Assembly (NCBI GenBank): GCA_036250195.1
Contig: JAVHZZ010000003.1
Coordinates: 338,711,375 to 338,775,374 of the forward strand
From: Mixophyes australis
Lineage: Eukaryota > Chordata > Amphibia > Anura > Limnodynastidae
Direction: 5' to 3'
Length of the DNA stretch: 64,000 nt
The notes beneath the pieces are model-generated. The model saw only the letters and a list, made by a program, of their open reading frames with translations. It was not told where the DNA came from and ran no database searches. The translations under genes were made by a program, and so were the position numbers. Positions 24,070-35,478 of the stretch are shown in pieces; positions within the stretch are counted from its first letter, which is position 1, and each line of letters opens with the position of its first letter.

Positions 24070-24077
24070 CATTAAAT

Positions 24078-25304
24078 TAATAATTAAAGAGAACTGTCAA
24101 CTACTTATTATTCCCCTTCCACTGTGCCCTACTAATAGAACGGTGTGAGATAGACCCTCGGACATTTCTGTAATGCAGATCCCAAATCTACACATTATAA
24201 GGTGAGCGGGATACATCTAATTGCACGACCTTTAGAAAATAGGATGAGAAAAGATGTTAACTCCTGTCACCCTATTGAGTGATCTTAGGTAACTTGATTT
24301 AAAGTCCTTAAGGCAAATAGACCTGACAATTCTGGGGGTCTGTGTCATGAGGAGAGCCGGGAACCGCTCTGTACTGTAACTCGGGGGGAGAGTGAAAAAC
24401 ACAGTATCCAAAAGTTAATTTCTAAAGAAATAAATATTTTTTTTTATAGAGGTTATTGATATATGACTATTGCTTATTATACATCACTCGCATTATCGTC
24501 TATTTATAAGGTGCCACAGGCGCCGTATCTCACACATATCAGGCAATATAAAAGAAATGCTTTTATTTTTTTGTAGAAAGCAATACAAATATAACACAAA
24601 TGTAATGTAATAGAAATGTAAAGCATATTATTAGTAGTACTAATCTAATAATGATAATAGAAATATAGCCATTGAGCTACTTTTTTTCACTGCAAAGACC
24701 ACCCGACACATCGATGCATGTCTGTCAAATCTACCTGAATTTTTGGGAGTCTCCTAAGTTGGACCCACAGTCTTTCAGAGTCATAGTTTTATTTCCTTTT
24801 CTTCCGGATTTTATCAGATTGGGAGAAGATTTCTCCATCACTTTGACTGTGACAAGGAGCTATCATAACCAGTCGCTGGGTTTTGGCACTTTGGTTGGTG
24901 GATCACAGCAGCCATACAATAATTCTTTGTTATCCTTTTAATATCTGATATTGGACTTGTAGTTTGCAGCTTTAGTCTCCTGTCAATTGATTGTCAGATA
25001 ATAGAATTTATTTTAAATATCATCAGTATATGCATCTACATCATTTTGTAGACCAGGGCAGTTGAGGGTAATTCAGCTGGTGGATTATTAGAGGATCTAT
25101 GTAGGGCCGTTGCTAACACTAGGTGACCCAAGAAAGAGGCCTAGGACGCTAAGGTTTAGGGGGTGCCTAAAATGTTGAATGAGTGACATCATTTCACTCA
25201 TTAAATGTTTTTAATATGCTACGATGCCCCCACACTAGACTGTGGCTGTGACATGGTCACCAGCTTCATAGATGTTCTAAATAGAAGTTTGTTCGTGTTG
25301 GGCA
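24078..25304. other. No gene seen; one possible repeat end
   Basis: AT-rich. From about 25086 (TAGGGCCGTTGCTAACACTAG) the text resembles the start of a hAT-type repeat, but no second end was found. Confidence 0.4.
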
Positions 25305-25509
25305 GAAGTTAGCACTTCTGCCTTACAGCACTGGGGCCATAAGTTCAATTCCCGACCATGGCCTTATGTGTGTGGAGCTTGTATGTTCTCCCCGTGTTTG
25401 CGTGGGTTTCCTCCGGGTGCTCCGGTTTCCTCCCACACTCCAAAAACATACTGGTAGGTTAATTGGCTGCTATCAAAATTGACCCCAGTCTCTCTCTGTC
25501 TGTCTCTGT

Positions 25510-25567
<58 letters not shown>

Positions 25568-25672
25568 TAGGGAATTTAGACTGTAAGCTCCAATGGGGCA
25601 GGTACTGATGTGAGTGAGTTCTCTGTACAGCGCTGTGGAATTAGTGGCGCTATATAAATAAATGGTGATGAT
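25305..25672 (+). mobile_element. SINE, + copy with a long TG run
   Basis: All parts are present from AGTTAGCACTTCTGCC to the tail ATAAATAAATGGTGATG. The variable spacer between central domain and tail has expanded to a (TG)n run at 25508-25563. Confidence 0.87.
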
Positions 25673-26914
25673 AACTGAATGATGAGTGTGAAGCTGATCT
25701 GCGAGACAGAGGAGCAGAAGATGACCTGTTTGTTTGCTCCACACAAGGAAAGAAGCGTTAGCAGGTGAGGCTAGGGGTGCATCACCAGAGGGGGATCCAG
25801 GGTCCTTAAACTGGTCCTGGCTGTATGCAGCCCTGCACAATCTTCTTACCTATAGCCACCAGCTCCAATGAGAACCTTCCAGCCTACAAGCATGCCATTT
25901 TGGGACTTTAAAACTACTTTATTTTGGTTTTCCTCTGAATCAGAGCTGACATATGGCCCTGACATATCATTTCTGAAAATTTACAATAAAATAAAAATTT
26001 AATTTTTAAAGTGTATTTGACCTCTTCTGCATGTCCAGCTTTACTATGTAGGAATAACAAATTTATATAGGAATAACAAATTAACAATCCAGCTTCAATG
26101 TATGCTGCTAGAAAAAAGAATAATTCATTTAAAGAGCACAAGAGCTGCTAAAAAGCTAATGGTTTCTGGGTGCAACAGAGAATACTCTACATTCATCATT
26201 GACATTATCAGCATTGTTTATTTATATAGGGCCAGCAAATTCTGTAGCGCTTTACATTTATATTGTGTCATCTCCAATTAGACATAACATGATTATTTAC
26301 ACCCTGGGAACAATCAATAATCTCAGTGACATTGTGGAAAACCGATTCTCACAAAAAGTCAACTCTGGGCAATTAGCAGAGAATTAAAGGGAGGAAAAAA
26401 ATTGCTTCCTTTGTAGTCTTTAAAAGGTTAATCCCAGACTGCAAATTAAGTTGGATTGCATTTCAAAGTCCAACAAATGTAAGGGGAGTTGAAATGAAAG
26501 TGAGACATGGTCATGGCACATTCATGTGTCATATCTGCTTTGGTTTTGTCCTCGTTCAAACAAAGAGGCTCCCTACTCCTGTGCTCATACTGTATGTGTT
26601 CATATATAGTTCATGGGACCAGCTGTCTTTGAAGCCAGGGAAATGTTTTATTGTGCTATACAACAGTGCTGTAAAACTTTTTAATGGAGCGAACTCTATA
26701 TATGACTAAGGGGTTACAGAATGCAATGTAACTATATGGTATGTGTACCATATATGGTGGGTATACAATGGCCAATCTGGAAACCCTACTTTTCTCATAT
26801 TTATATGCTCCATCACGTGCTACTTGCATGGAATAAATAACATTAATTGTGTACTAATTTCAGTAACATAAAGTGTTTCTTTATAATTCACACCAAAAAC
26901 ACTTAGGACCCTTC
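25673..26914. other. No gene seen; short LINE-like tail
   Basis: 26206-26262 contains TTTATTTATATAGGGCCAGC and TGTAGCGCTTTACA. This is the reverse of a LINE/SINE 3' tail of a different subtype from the main SINE. Otherwise AT-rich and unassigned. Confidence 0.4.
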
Positions 26915-26922
26915 TCCTAGTA

Positions 26923-27069
26923 CAGGCCTGCCTAACCTGTGGCTCTCCAGGGGAGTAAAACTACAAGTTCCAGCATGCCCTGACAGCTATCACCTGGCTA
27001 TCTACTGGCAAAGCATGCTGGGGTTTGCAGTTTCACAACCTCTGGAGAGCTACAGTTTAGCCAGGCCTG
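26923..27069. mobile_element. 147-bp palindromic hAT MITE
   Basis: The left end CAGGCCTGCCTAACCTGTGG and the inverted right end CAGGCCTGGCTAAACTGTAG match closely. Inside are CTACAAGTTCCAGCATGCC and its inverse. The flanks TCCTAGTA (26915-26922) and TTCTAGTA (27070-27077) are an 8-bp duplication with one change. Confidence 0.82.
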
Positions 27070-29254
27070 TTCTAGTATATAACTAAATACCCACAGAACT
27101 AAACCCATGAAATAATTTATATTACAGTAGAGAGAATGCTGATTAAATAGATACAAAGGGTTCATGGGACAACCTTGAAGGTTGTACAAACTAGAATTTG
27201 TAATTTTTCACAATGTAACTTTAGAGATGAGCAGAATATGGGACAATATAGATAAAGCATACTTGTCAACTTTGGCAAGAAGTGCACCTGGAGATTGGGT
27301 GTGTTGGGGCGGGGCCTAGCGGATAGCATAATTTGGACCTGCCCCTACACATCTGTAACGCCCCCTGCGGGGAAAAGACAGGGACAGACGCACACAAAAG
27401 AATTTACCTTGTAAACGATGGTCACCTCCAGTCCGCTTCCACTTTCCCAGCTGCGATCCAATCCCAGCAGATCCGCAGCCGCAGTCACCTCCGATCACGT
27501 CCCTCTAAGATAGAGGCAGAGATTACGGCCGTGCCTACCAGGTAAGGGCTGTCCGAGACTACGGCAAAGCACAAGGACACGGTCAGTCCAAGCTCCTTGC
27601 CGCCTCCTCACTTTGTTCTTGCCAAGACGCGGGGGACTACAGGCACTGAAGGCCAAGACTAATCCGAAGACTAATCCCGCCTCAAGTGCCTCACACACCT
27701 GCCGGTGAGGGCCTAACCGAAAGGGGGAATCGAGCGTGATACTCACCGGGACACTCCCACTTCCGATCCGGTTCTCCTGCACCTTCCCGACTCCTGCGGA
27801 TGACAAGAACACACAGCCTCCCTCTACTCTCTCCGTGAGACTAAGTTGGCACCCACAAAACTGGACTGACTACAACGGCGACCCGACCCTAACAACGTTC
27901 TAATGGTCGGCAACGCAACTAAGTCAAACACTATAACTAACTAAGTGTGGTGCACTAACGGAACTACTCACTTACACGCTACGGGGAACACCAGCCGGTG
28001 TTCACAGCCTCAACCGGAGGGCGGTTCCTAACCCCCTCACCCAGGTCGTACCAAGAAGCTGCCTTCTTGCTATGGAGTCACACACAGGCCCCAAGTACGG
28101 GTTCTTTAAGCCCGGCTGAGGCTCAGTAGAACAGCACACTAACCCGCGGGCCGACTGCCGCACGGAACAGCCGATCGAACTGAACCGCCCGACTGCCTGT
28201 ACTCGGGTATCTCACACGTGTCCCTACGTCCGGAACCACAGGTCCACCTGCACGGAACCGGCCTTGAGGACCCTTGTTCAGAACCACGGCCGCCCCTGGA
28301 ACTGCCTCAAGGTGTGCTGCACTGCCACCAACTCACTCAGCCACCCCCCTTGGGTACCAGTGTGACCCCGGGGACCTAAGGGACAGGAAAACTACGTGTG
28401 TTCTCCCCTGACTATGTGTATGCTGTTACTTACACTTGTCCCCACACAGCACGGGTTAACACAGGAAAACCACAGGAACAAGAGCCTACCTTTAATGGGG
28501 GCCTGACGTCTTGCCCCTGGAACACAATTACATAGCACACCCAAAATACTGTAATGTAAACTACCCTCGCCACACAGACAGAATAAATATACAGTATACA
28601 GTACTTTGCCCGCTACTTACCCGAGCACACCGCTGCTAGCCAACCAGCAGGTTGCTACAGCACCACAGGAGCCTCCGCTCTACTGCACCTCCTAACCACG
28701 TGTGCTCACCTCACACAGGACCGCGCCTACACTAACGAGGCTCCCACGCCTCTACCACACACCCCCAGGGCCTTATGCCCTACACACCATGGGTCTCTGC
28801 CCAGCTACACACAGAGCCTTCTGCTCTGACTAATGGGCCTCAGCCCCCTCTCTAACTCAGGGCTCTGAGCCCACTCACTAGGGCCTTGTGCCCTACTACC
28901 TAGGGGTCCTAGCCCCTGCCTGAGGCCTGTGGCCTTCCTTACTAACTGAGGGCCTTGTGCCCTTAATAGCAGATGGGCTACCAGCCCCTAACCAGGCCCT
29001 ATGGCCTTCCTATGGCCTCTAGGCCACTAACTACCTAGGGCCTTGTGCCCTTGTACCTGGGGCTCAGAGTCCCCCTCTCTAACTAACAGGGGCTTGTCCC
29101 CTTTATCATATATATATATATATGGCCTACTGGCCCACTAACTCGTTGGGGCCTAGTGCCCAGGTCCCTGGGCCTTGTGCCCCTACTTTACAGTGCCACG
29201 GGCCTTGTGCCCGGCTGTGCCCACGGGCCTAGTGCCCGACGTTATTGTTGAGTC

Positions 29255-29640
29255 TACTTACCTGCTCTGCGCAGGATACTCAACTTGACACGCCGTCTTC
29301 TGTTTCTTCCTCCGGGTCTTCCAGACCCTCCAGCCGGCGGCGCCTCTTCTCCGCTTCGGCGCTGTTGAAGGCTGCTTGGCGGGGGCGCTCTCAGCCCTGA
29401 CAAGGGCTCCCCGCCGACGATCTCCGCGCGCTGGGTCTCCACTTGCAGCTGGGGCGGGGGCGCTCTTAGCCCTGACAAGGGCTCCCCGCCGGCGATCTCC
29501 GCTCCGGCGGCTTGCTAGGAGTCTTCTGGCGGCAGGGTAGCTCACGGCCCTTACAAGGGCCCCCTGCCGCCGCTGCTGCTGGCTCTCTTGATGGACGTCT
29601 TGAAGAGACGTCCTCTCTCTTCTCCGCCGACGGACTTCTG
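29255..29640 (-). other. Putative leader exon with three hairpin repeats and a splice donor
   Basis: Downstream of the promoter the minus strand has three related segments of roughly 70-110 bases (near 29391-29430, 29460-29500 and 29530-29570). Each contains AGCCCTGACAAGGGCTC or a variant that can fold as a hairpin. It ends in GCAGAGCAGGTAAGTAG, a consensus splice donor. The frame through it is open on the minus strand but also runs back through the promoter, so coding is doubtful. Confidence 0.35.
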
Positions 29641-29815
29641 GCAAAATGGCGCCACCCGGCGACTTATATAGTCGCCGGCGTGACGTCATCAGCCGGCGCG
29701 AGCGCTGATTGGCTCGCGTCGGCGCCAATCTTTTGAATGGCCGGGCGCGAGCCGCGATTGGCTCGCGCATCCGGCCGCTGATTGGCCAGCGGGGAAAGAT
29801 GAGCCCTGATTGGCT
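29640..29815 (-). promoter_or_regulatory. Compact minus-strand promoter: 4 CCAAT, CRE, TATA, YY1-like start
   Basis: On the minus strand, in order: CCAAT boxes (ATTGG on +) at 29809-29813, 29781-29785, 29757-29761 and 29708-29712, each followed by a C/G-rich spacer. A perfect CRE TGACGTCA stands at 29681-29688. A CTATATAAG TATA box lies at 29663-29671. A YY1-like site (CAAAATGGCGCC on +) is at about 29643-29654, near the expected start site. One further CCAAT faces the other way at 29725-29729. The spacing is that of an NF-Y/CREB-driven RNA polymerase II promoter. Activity is inferred. Confidence 0.65.
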
Positions 29816-30456
29816 CATCCTTCCCCCGCGCACAGGACCTGCAAGAAAGAAGTTATACTCACCGCCGCTGGATCGATGGACGGGTAAGTTCTTCTTCTCT
29901 TCTTTCTTCCTGCTGGGCACCATCAGGGACCTCTTCAGCCCCTCCAGGGGCACAGCGCTGCCGGGTATCTTCGCCCTCTTCACGGGCACCGGCTGCCGTA
30001 TCTTCTGTCCCTCCACACATCCATCACATTTTGTGACCAATTACAGCACGGGATGGGGCCACGATGACGCAGAATTTACATTCTAAGCCCCCACCATTTT
30101 ACTATTGAGGTAGTTAGGAACTGGGAGGTTGCCCTGCTCTCACGGGAGTCCGGGAGGACTCCCAGAAGTTCCGGGAGAGTTTGAGATAAAGCACTTCACA
30201 ATTAAACAAGTGGCGCAAACACGCATGTCCCCAAGTGAGCAGGACATACCACATGGCATGGTACTAACTTTGACCCTCTGTAGAAAACTATAGTCTACAC
30301 TGCATTTAGATGTGAGTTGGCAAGTAACTGGCTGTCAATTGCGCCAATCATCTCTGTACTCTATCTACAGTTCTGTTTTCAGCAAATTCCTAAATTTTTA
30401 TTAATGGTTGAAACAAAAAAGGTACTTTTTAGAAAGTAATTTATAATGTACATTTG

Positions 30457-30631
30457 GGGGTATATTTACTAAACTGCGGGTTTGAAAAAGTAGAGATGTT
30501 GCCTATAGCAACCAATCACGTTCTAGCTGTCATTTTATAGAATATACGAAATAAATGATATCTAGAATCTGATTGGTTGCTATAAGCAACATCTCCACTT
30601 TTTCAAAGCCGCAGTTTAGTAAATCTAGCCC
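30457..30631. mobile_element. Palindromic MITE, family 1 (copy B)
   Basis: It has the same arms as 11385-11562: ACTAAACTGCGGGTTTGAAA at the left, the reverse complement at the right, and an AT-rich centre of about 30 bases. Confidence 0.87.
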
Positions 30632-31345
30632 ATGATCTATTTGCATTATAGCTCATTGTTCAAAAGCAAATTTTTTATAGGTACATTTTTAATTCTAAAG
30701 TCCATATATTTTCTGCAGGCCCCATATTCAGAAAATGTTCTGTCAGCCATGAAACACTGATATTCATAGACACTTTGCTGAAACTTTTCACTTATCTCTG
30801 CACACCTTTACTAATGGATAAGTGGTGACTTTGTAGAGCTCAGAGACAAATTGTGGTCAGGTAAATTAAGTGTTCTTGCAAAGGGTGGTTTACTTCCAAT
30901 TATATCTTTTTAAATTACTTTATAACTGTACATCTGTAAAATGGGACACCTGCACACAGTAGGATGGTTCTACATAAATATAAAAATCTTCGTGAAAATG
31001 CATTATAATAAAATATTAAATGTAAATATTTACAGTTATAAATGAGTGCATTTTCTGTAATTAAATGAATGGCAAAATGCAATTGAAATTACTTTAAACA
31101 TATTAAGGGGTAGACTCAATTGAGAGCGAGATGTGTCTGAAACATCCGTGGAGTTACCTCGCACCGATGTTCAGGGTGCAATATCCGCTCCTTTATCCTT
31201 GCACCCCATAAAGGTGTTAGGAAAAATGAGCAGAGATTCCTACCGTAATTGCTGGCAATGTGCGCAGCTAGATGTTCCCTCACCACATCGCTGGCAGTTG
31301 AATCTCCCTCTATTTAAGAAAATTCTGTTGTTTCCATATTGTTAT
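30632..31345. other. No gene seen
   Basis: AT-rich. Nothing recognised. Confidence 0.5.
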
Positions 31346-32334
31346 TGTTAGCGTACCTTACCCCGTACAGCAGCAGCTTTCGCCTTTGGCCTCACAGCTG
31401 AGTTCCGCATCACGTGACCTCCTCTGTGCAGTGCAGGGATGTCACACAGCTTTCGAAGTCGTATAATTGGATGAACGAAAGTATATTGGTTAATATTGTT
31501 TTACCGTGCAATGGCGATCAGTACGCCACGTAACACGTGGCACGGCGTGATCGCACGATAAAATACGCACACATACACTCGCACTCCCACATTCATTTAT
31601 TTATGTATTTCATATTTATAAAGGTTCCATTCCACAGTCGTTTATAAGCAGATGATATTCGGTCTATAGTTATATATATATATATAGTATATAGTATATA
31701 TAGTAAGGTTATATGTACACTTCAGTGATATTTAAGGTTCAGGTTACAGGAAACATGTCATGTTTAGTGTCATTTTAATCTCCTATTCATCCGCAGTTGT
31801 CTGGTTCATTCGCCAAAGGAATCGCACATTGCATACTCTAGTTAGCGATGTTAGGGAATAAATGTTTAAAATGATACTGCCTGTATAATGTGAATAGACT
31901 AGTTTAAACTGGATTATTGGCGGAAAAATCGGAGTGCATCCCCTGGAGGCTGACCCCCACCCTTGGATATTTTGGTTTGAACTGGCCTTTGACTTGCAGT
32001 ACACTGAACTCCCCTGAAGCCTGGACCAATAGAAGCAAGCCACATCATCTGTATTGTTGTCTCTGTAACACTAAGTGTATATATACAGCTTTGCTGGGAC
32101 CAGCTGCAGTCATTCGCTGACCACAGTCTTCTTGACTGAAGTACTGTAGCTGGTCCCAGCGAAGCGCAGCTGAGCACAGCGAGGGCACGGCGGTATGTAT
32201 GTATTTGGTATCGGCTGTACTGTATTATAATTATGTATTGAACTGCTAAAACTTTTTGCTTTCACTAAATAAATCGATTGTGCTTTGGACCCACAAGAAA
32301 TCGCTTAGACAATGCTTATTGGAAAACAATAACA
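31346..32334 (+). mobile_element. Candidate solo LTR
   Basis: It runs from TGTTAGCGTACC to ...CAATAACA (inverted TGTTA/TAACA ends). It contains a CCAAT box (GACCAATAG, ~32023), a TATA-like GTGTATATATACAG (~32076) and a polyadenylation-type AATAAA (~32268), in the order and spacing of U3-R. A palindrome with GCGATCA...TGATCGC lies at 31512-31556. No flanking duplication was found and the ends are a guess. Confidence 0.3.
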
Positions 32335-34508
32335 TTACTTTAATACAGCATACCCGGAGTAGGAGGAGGTGGACTGTGCTCTTCCTCTGTGCAGCCCTCC
32401 AGCTATTTTGCGTTGCCCCTTACTACCTTACAGGCTGCCACCATGTTGTATGCAAAGCATTATAGCTTATACTATGAAAACATTAAGGGTAATTCCACCT
32501 TTAGATAACTATTTTCAAACAAACGGAACTTGTCATTAACACCAACTTTCAGAGCACATTAAATATTTGGGTTTATAATGATTTAGTAAGATTTAGAAAT
32601 TAAATTACAGCAGGAGAAATATATCAGCAAATGTGTCACATAATAAAAATTAATCACAACAAAATGATACATAGCATTAATACCTATGTAACACAGACGT
32701 GAATTCCAACGTTATTCTTCTGTATCCCATATTTCTCTGAAAGCTGTAATAATGGAGACATGCAGCAGTTTACCTTTTAGCTAAAAATGTCCTTCTGTTT
32801 AAAAAATGTTAAATTTTTAAGAGAAAATGTCTTTCTTATCATTTAACTGACAAATGATTAGCGAGTATTAATAGATCACATACCATGTGATTGCATAAAT
32901 AGTACTTGTAAGATTTATTATTGCATACACATTAAGCGCTAGTATTTTTGTAAATGGCCAAAGCTCCACCTAGTGGTACTGGTACTGAATAACATTCCAG
33001 GTAGAAGCCTAGTAACAGTATAAGGTGCTAAGCTAGACATTGAACAGTACAAATAGAAAGATCTGTCTTCAAGTGTTACATTATAATAACCAGCTAAGCA
33101 GTACTGGATTTCAAAGTTAAGAATATAGGTTTATTTAGCATATATGTTGTCATTTAAAAGCTGCAATGTTTCATTTGCGCAGACACAAATTGATACATAT
33201 AAAGGTTATTTCCAGTTAGTTATCCTGACACAGATTTATACTTTAGGCTTCAACTAGCCTTTAAAGGTTATTTGAAGTGACTGTCCTCATTTTAAAGCCC
33301 TCTACATTTTGTATCCTGCCACCCCCACCACCCACATAGTGCTGCAGGTCAGCCGGATTCACACCAACCAGCACAATTCAATACATCAGAATAGATACCA
33401 CATTCAGATAAACTGTGGAGCCTGGCTCCGGGCATCATTTAATGGCCAAGGTCTTATGGAGGGGCCTCCGTGTTTGGTACAAGGGTATATACATCAGTGA
33501 TGGGCAATAGCCTGCACCTGGGGCCCCCGGCTAGATGCCCCCACTTTCACTTATTCTCTGCTTTATGCCATAAGACTGAACAAAAGCACCCAGCTTCTGA
33601 ATTATATGACCTCCTCTGCACAAGGCAGGAAGGTCACGCAGAAGAGGTTAGAGTGCACTTGGTCTCCTTCGCTTGGACTCCATCCGTCATCTGGAAGTGA
33701 AGGTAAGCAGTTTTTAGGCTTCCATTAATAATATTTATTTACATACATGATTTAGTTAGGTTAGCAGATTATTTGAGGGTGGTCACAGGTATTCACAGTT
33801 AGTGAGTGCATGTAGGGAGGTCTAAATGGCATGTGGGGAGATTGAAGTGGCATGTGGAGGTTTGAGGCATGTAGGAGCATTTAATGGCAATATGGGGATA
33901 TATGGCTAAGTGATGCATTTTGTGGAAATTGGGGATCTAAGGACATGTGGGAAATTTTGGAACAAGTGGGAGGTCTGAGTTGCATGTGGGGCCATTTTGC
34001 AGCATCTTGTGAAGAACCATCAATAATGCTCTAGTACAATCTTTGCAGGTACATCAGTAATTGTGGAATTAGTAAAAAGAGCCTTAAGATACTGTCATTA
34101 TTCTGACATTGCAGTATGCCTTTCACTGGTCTCCCTTTTTCTTATTATGGTTTTAGATGTGTTTTGCTGAGTTATTATGTATATTTTGCATTGTAAACAA
34201 TAAATAAACTATACTTCATAAATCGTAATAGTGTTATTATTACACACTTATTGAAGAATTTATTTTTTTATTATTGGAATTTATATTGTATTTAATCTAT
34301 TTTTTGTTTGATTGAATGAAGAAACGCTTATTATTTATCTTTGTATATTTTTGCATTGCCGGATATGTGTGACATTGACTGTTTGTGCTTCTGTTACATT
34401 GACTCACAGCAGATCAACTGGTACAAACAACCATTTTCCATGGAAGAAGTGCTCATAGCCCTTTTGCCAATCCTTTGGATGCAATGTTCATAAATCTGCT
34501 GTGACAAA
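32335..34508. other. No gene seen; one repeat fragment
   Basis: About 2.2 kb of AT-rich sequence. Near 33494-33540 (CAGTGATGGGCAATAGCC...GGGGCCCCCGG) there is a stretch like the left end of a hAT-type element. Its right end was not found. Open frames of 60-76 codons are not recognisable. Confidence 0.4.
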
Positions 34509-34843
34509 GGGGCTGATTCATTAAGGAACTTAAATTAAGAAGTTTCTTATTTAAGTCTCCTGGATAAAACCATGTTACAATGCAAGGGGGGGAAATTAGT
34601 TTTCTGTTTTGCACATAAGTTAAATACTGCCTGTTTTTTCATGTAGAACACAAATATCAACTTTAAATTTCAGTGTACAAATAAGCTACCAAGTATTTGT
34701 GTGCTACATGAAAAAACAGTCAGTATTTAACTTATGTGCAAAACAGAATACTAATTTTCACCCCTTGCATTGTAACATGGTTTTGTCCAGGAGATTTAAA
34801 TAAAAAAAACTTCTTAATTTAAGTTCCTTAATGAATCAGGCCC
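34509..34843. mobile_element. 335-bp palindromic MITE, family 3 (complete copy)
   Basis: Near-perfect foldback. GGGCTGATTCATTAAGGAAC at the left is answered by GTTCCTTAATGAATCAGGCC at the right, and pairing continues inward through CATGTTACAATGCAAGG and TTGCACATAAGTTAAATAC. The centre carries CAACTTTAAATTTCAGTG. Partial copies are at 2913-3110 and 39808-39962. Confidence 0.88.
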
Positions 34844-35165
34844 AAAATCTCTTTGACTAAAATGTGCAGATCAGTACACAACGTGCACCTTTAGTGGTGT
34901 GCAGTGTGGTCTGTTCCTACCATGAGACGAGGTGAGCACCAACTAAAATCAAACACACACTGCAACTGTCAGGTTCTGCCACCCTAGATCCGAGCCTATG
35001 GGACAGTTCCACAAATTCAGGTCCTAAACACTAAATAAAATGTATATGCCATCAATTTGGAAGAGGTGGCCACTAAAAACTAAAACAGAGTGGGACAACT
35101 ACCAAGAGAAGGAACTAGTACAGTAAGTGTCGAAATTATTTCATTTCGGATTTAATTTTGTAGTA
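34844..35165. other. No gene seen
   Basis: Short AT-rich interval between a MITE and a SINE. Nothing recognised. Confidence 0.5.
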
Positions 35166-35478
35166 TTCATCATCATCATCATTTATTTATTTATATAGTG
35201 CCACTGATTCCGCAGAGCTGTACAGAGAACTCACTCACATCAGTCCCTGTCCCAATGGAGCTTACAGTCTAAATTCCATAACATACACACACACAGACAG
35301 ACTAGAGTCAATTTTTATAGCAACCAATTAACCTACTAGTATGCTTTTGGAGCATGGGAGGAAACCGGAGCACCCAGAGGAAACCCACAGAAACACAGGG
35401 AGAACATACAAACTCCACACAGATAAGGCCATGGTTGGGAATCGAACCCCGGTGCCATGAGGTAGAAGTGATAACCAT
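35166..35478 (-). mobile_element. SINE, - copy, diverged
   Basis: All the landmarks are present in reverse: (ATC)n, TTTATATAGTGCCACTG, central domain with several substitutions (GAGCATGGGAGGAAACC), box-B-like and box-A-like ends (GATAACCA). More mutated than the other copies, so probably older. Confidence 0.83.

Larger units (their letters stand above)
27354..30047 (-). mobile_element. GC-rich unit with TGTAA...TTACA ends, candidate long LTR or nested element
   Basis: It starts TGTAACGCCCCCTGCGGGG and ends GTGACCAATTACA, so the outer five bases are inverted (TGTAA/TTACA) like LTR ends. The part 28800-29240 is packed with near-repeats of GGGCCTTGTGCCC. On the minus strand a promoter lies at 29640-29815 and a splice-donor-like CAGGTAAGT near 29255-29263. 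No clear direct repeat flanks these exact ends, no gag/pol was found, and no second copy is in the window. It could be a solo LTR, a TRIM-like element, or the real interior of the surrounding hAT element. Confidence 0.4.
27258..30183. mobile_element. hAT-type element or MITE enlarged by a GC-rich unit; perfect 8-bp duplication
   Basis: AGATAAAG stands at 27250-27257 and again at 30184-30191. The left end CATACTTGTCAACTTTGGC matches the left end of the 60089-60331 MITE (CATACTTACCAAC). The right end has the same CGGGAGTCCGGGAG motifs but lacks the last few bases. Between the two MITE halves lies about 2.7 kb of GC-rich sequence, described separately. The whole therefore looks like a common MITE with a large passenger or nested insertion. 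Confidence 0.65.

Noticed and set aside
29258..30040. 260-codon minus-strand frame, Arg/Ala-rich
   Set aside because: It runs straight through the CCAAT-CRE-TATA promoter, so its first half lies upstream of the likely transcription start. High GC explains the lack of stops.
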